The position numbers and the translations under genes are program-made. 23,519 nt of DNA from Phallusia fumigata (taxonomy: Eukaryota > Chordata > Ascidiacea > Phlebobranchia > Ascidiidae), in assembly GCA_008931825.1 (NCBI GenBank), contig QXVZ01023677.1:1-23519 (forward strand), given 5' to 3'. The notes below the pieces were generated by a model. That model was given only the letters and a program-made list of their open reading frames with translations. It was not told the origin of the DNA and did not search any database. Shown piece by piece: positions 21,403 through 23,519 of this stretch (positions are counted from its first letter, which is position 1; each line of letters starts with the position of its first letter).

Positions 21403-22169
21403 TTTGTAAACGGACGTCGCTTTTGTTTGTGCAGCGTGCAGCCCCTAGCAGATCTAGAAAAAGTGCACTGGATAAAAAAACTTTGAACCAAAAGCAATTT
21501 AAGTCAAGTCGCTGTATTAAAAACCTCACACAGACCAGTAACTTTTTGGTTTTTAATAATAAAGCCTGGACTGAGCTGCTGGGGTTTGTATTGAAACGCA
21601 GAGCTTCGCCGCGCACATGCATTTGCAAACTAGCAGGGATTTCCCGGGAAATTTTCCTGCAAAACGCATACAAGAGGAAATAATGGGTTGGGAAATGGGG
21701 TTTCAAATAAAACCAACACTAAAACCCGAGCCTAATCCATGTTTCAGGTTTACCGCATGTTTGCGTTTCAGCTAAAAGCTGCTGCATTTCTGTAGAGATT
21801 TCGCCCAGATTCTCGAGTTTTCGTTTCCGCTTCCACCGAAATATTATATCTTCGATGGACGGTACAAAACGCTCACACAAATTTTAAAAATTCCAAGGTG
21901 GTGATTCCCTTTTGAGCGACACTGCTCCAATCCAGTAAACCGAATGGGTTGAACTGAACCTAAGTCACCAACTTCTCTGCTTAAAGAAGTCGGTTTATAA
22001 AACAATCCAGCGGAACTACGATGAGGCAGGTATCTCGAAGGTGGACTCGATATGAGCATGACACATCACGCGCTGTTCTGTGTACGATCAAAAAACAAAC
22101 ACAAATTCTAACCAGTCTCTTCATCTTTCCTTACGTACACTTTTTTTAATTATTGTTGTTTTTAATGCC
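21403..22169. other. Stretch between LAP1 start and the N at 22170, no gene seen
   Basis: I find no exon of DDX18 or any other recognisable protein on either strand, although the DDX18 C-terminal two thirds would be expected here if the N were only a small gap. The LAP1 promoter should lie just above 21402. Short open frames (for example 21844-22059 minus) have no family features. Confidence 0.5.
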
Positions 22170-22170
22170 N

Positions 22171-22861
22171 CTGATGACCGATTGCTGCCACCCATGATTA
22201 GACCAAATGTCTGGCAGTGATGCTTCATGACATCTTGACAGACACCATAGATCTGCATTGCCAGTTCACGAGTGGGCGAGATTATAATAATTCCTGTACC
22301 ATTTCTTGGCATAAATTTTAGCTTATACAACAATTCAACAGCAGGAATAAGAAAAGCAAGTGTTTTTCCACTTCCAGTTTTTGCAGCTGCAAGTAGGTCA
22401 CGTCCCTCCAGCAGTGGAGGTATTGACTTTGCCTGAATTTCCATCATATGTGAAAACCCTATGTCCTCTATAGCTTTTAAGGTCAGATCACTGACACCCA
22501 ACTTGGCCAGAGATGCAAAAGATGTGTCTTCTGTTTGGTTTCCTTCCAGCATCTTTACTTCAAGTGAGGTTTCTGGGACTGTGGCAACAACAGTTGTAAC
22601 TTTTACTTCTTTTTCATCTACCTTTTTTTCAACACCGGTCTCCTCATTCAAATCTTTTTCTATAACTGAAGCAACATCAACCTTCTCTTTAATATTTGGT
22701 GCTCCAGGATTGTTTTGGCCATGAAGTTTGGAATAATCATTTTCCTGTGGAATAGAAGACTCTTCTTGCTGTAGAACTCTGTCTCGAAGCAACTTTAGTT
22801 GTTCCTGTCTCTGTTTGCGTTTGTTGAGTTTCTTTCTTACTTTTCTCATATGATCAGCCAT
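22171..22861 (-). CDS. DDX18: DDX18/Has1 DEAD-box RNA helicase, N-terminal part, truncated at an N
   Basis: DDX18 (yeast Has1) is a nucleolar ATP-dependent RNA helicase needed for both ribosomal subunits. The ATG at 22861 has an in-frame TAA just upstream. There are 230 codons up to the N. Residues 1-110 are a charged, Lys/Glu-rich tail. EDTSFASL (111-118) is typical of DDX18, the Q motif is GFSHMMEIQ (135-143), motif [11 protein letters not shown] (158-167), motif Ia PTRELAMQ (196-203) and the GG motif lies in [10 protein letters not shown] (221-230). Motifs Ib to VI, including DEAD, are missing because the frame runs into N 22170. Beyond it only unrelated sequence follows. The whole stretch has no intron, unlike all other genes in the window, which average an intron every 100-200 coding bases. 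It may be a normal large first exon at a contig end or an intronless copy. Confidence 0.92.
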
Positions 22862-23519
22862 CACTTATATATTTGTGTCTCAAAAATGAGTTAAGGTCAC
22901 GTTTTTTTTCTGTAAAAAACAAATATTTGACTGAAGTGAATTGACTTTAGTTTTTTACACTCGACGATAAAAACGCCCAACAGCTTTGAACCATTCAGAC
23001 AGTGATTAGTTTGTAACTTTACCGTGATAATAATAAAATAAGTTTTCATACAACACCAATTTATTAGCTGCATGAATTCGTTTTAACTCGAGTTTCGAAA
23101 AGCAAAAAGTAACAATACGACGCTGTCGTCATTGGATTTTTTCGGCACGTGTTGTTGTACTCGCTACAGCTAATTGACTGCCTGAATTGCAAATATTTGT
23201 AAATTCTTGTTTTCATTTTTTCGTACATTATAGGTTACTTTTAGCATTCTAAATTTAAAACAAAACAACACAACAATTCTAAGTTACCCTAAATATCCTG
23301 TAATGCTGGTAAAATGCCAAACAAAATATTTTATTTTTCCAATGAAGAAGGGGATTTTTTTTCTTTCATAGAAATTTCTTGAGTAATGACTATTGTAGGA
23401 AACTTTGGACTGTAAGTAGTTACGAATTTGTTTGTTAACCAAGTCAAGAAAATATTGTTTTGCATAAAAAGGATAGCTTAAATTTTTAGGCCTGTCATCA
23501 TGCCCCGTCGTAGCATGCG
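22862..23519. other. DDX18 upstream region and possible start of a divergent gene
   Basis: AT-rich sequence with no family-recognisable frame. At the right edge on the plus strand, an acceptor-like AATTTTTAG (ending 23489) is followed 10 bases later by ATGCCCCGTCGTAGC (23500 onward), open to the window end. This could be the first codons (MPRRS...) of a plus-strand gene divergent from DDX18, but six codons cannot identify it. If real, this region would serve as a shared two-way promoter. Confidence 0.3.

Noticed and set aside
1..23519. CRISPR arrays, phage or bacterial mobile systems
   Set aside because: No regularly spaced repeats; all recognised genes are animal genes with spliceosomal introns.

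Overview
This is a eukaryotic, animal nuclear sequence. It is AT-rich and carries compact multi-exon genes with GT-AG introns, short exons (about 80-200 bases) and several proteins found only in animals: a neuron navigator, a LAP1-type torsin cofactor and a NOL8-type nucleolar protein. The compactness, the gene set and the very high allelic divergence at assembly joins suggest an ascidian tunicate. A Ciona species is my best guess, possibly C. savignyi, but the species is inferred rather than read.

Layout. Positions 1-2256 hold no recognisable gene apart from one copy of a dispersed repeat. From 2257 to 9768 on the + strand lie 14 exons encoding the C-terminal part of a neuron navigator (NAV/unc-53 family), including coiled coils and the AAA ATPase-like domain. 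A 3' UTR of about 1 kb follows. The other genes all lie on the minus strand, and the nearest of them converges on NAV tail to tail. Read in their own direction they are: a DDX18/Has1 DEAD-box helicase (22861 down to 22171, cut off by an N); a LAP1/TOR1AIP-like torsin cofactor (21402-18681, 5 exons, 353 aa); a phytanoyl-CoA dioxygenase (PhyH) family Fe(II)/2-oxoglutarate oxygenase (18034-15191, 9 exons, 304 or 313 aa); and a short NOL8-like protein (14891-11058, 10 exons, 428 aa) that lacks the N-terminal RRM expected of NOL8.

Four single N bases (5572, 8784, 20456, 22170) mark contig joins. At three of them the flanking sequence is present twice, with nearly identical exons and, at 5572 and 8784, diverged noncoding sequence. 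This looks like two haplotypes left in series rather than real duplication. At the fourth join the DDX18 reading frame simply ends. Mobile and repeat content is modest: two short elements with hAT-like terminal inverted repeats and 8-bp target duplications, one tRNA-like SINE remnant, a dispersed unclassified repeat and an imperfect inverted repeat in the NAV 3' UTR.

The genes do not form a pathway. DDX18 and NOL8 are both nucleolar/ribosome-biogenesis proteins, LAP1 acts at the nuclear envelope, NAV acts on the cytoskeleton, and the PhyH enzyme is metabolic. I see no defence system, CRISPR array or other novel system. The points most worth checking are the RRM-less NOL8, the assembly joins, a GC-AG intron in NAV, and an excess of CRE octamers (TGACGTCA) inside NAV exons.
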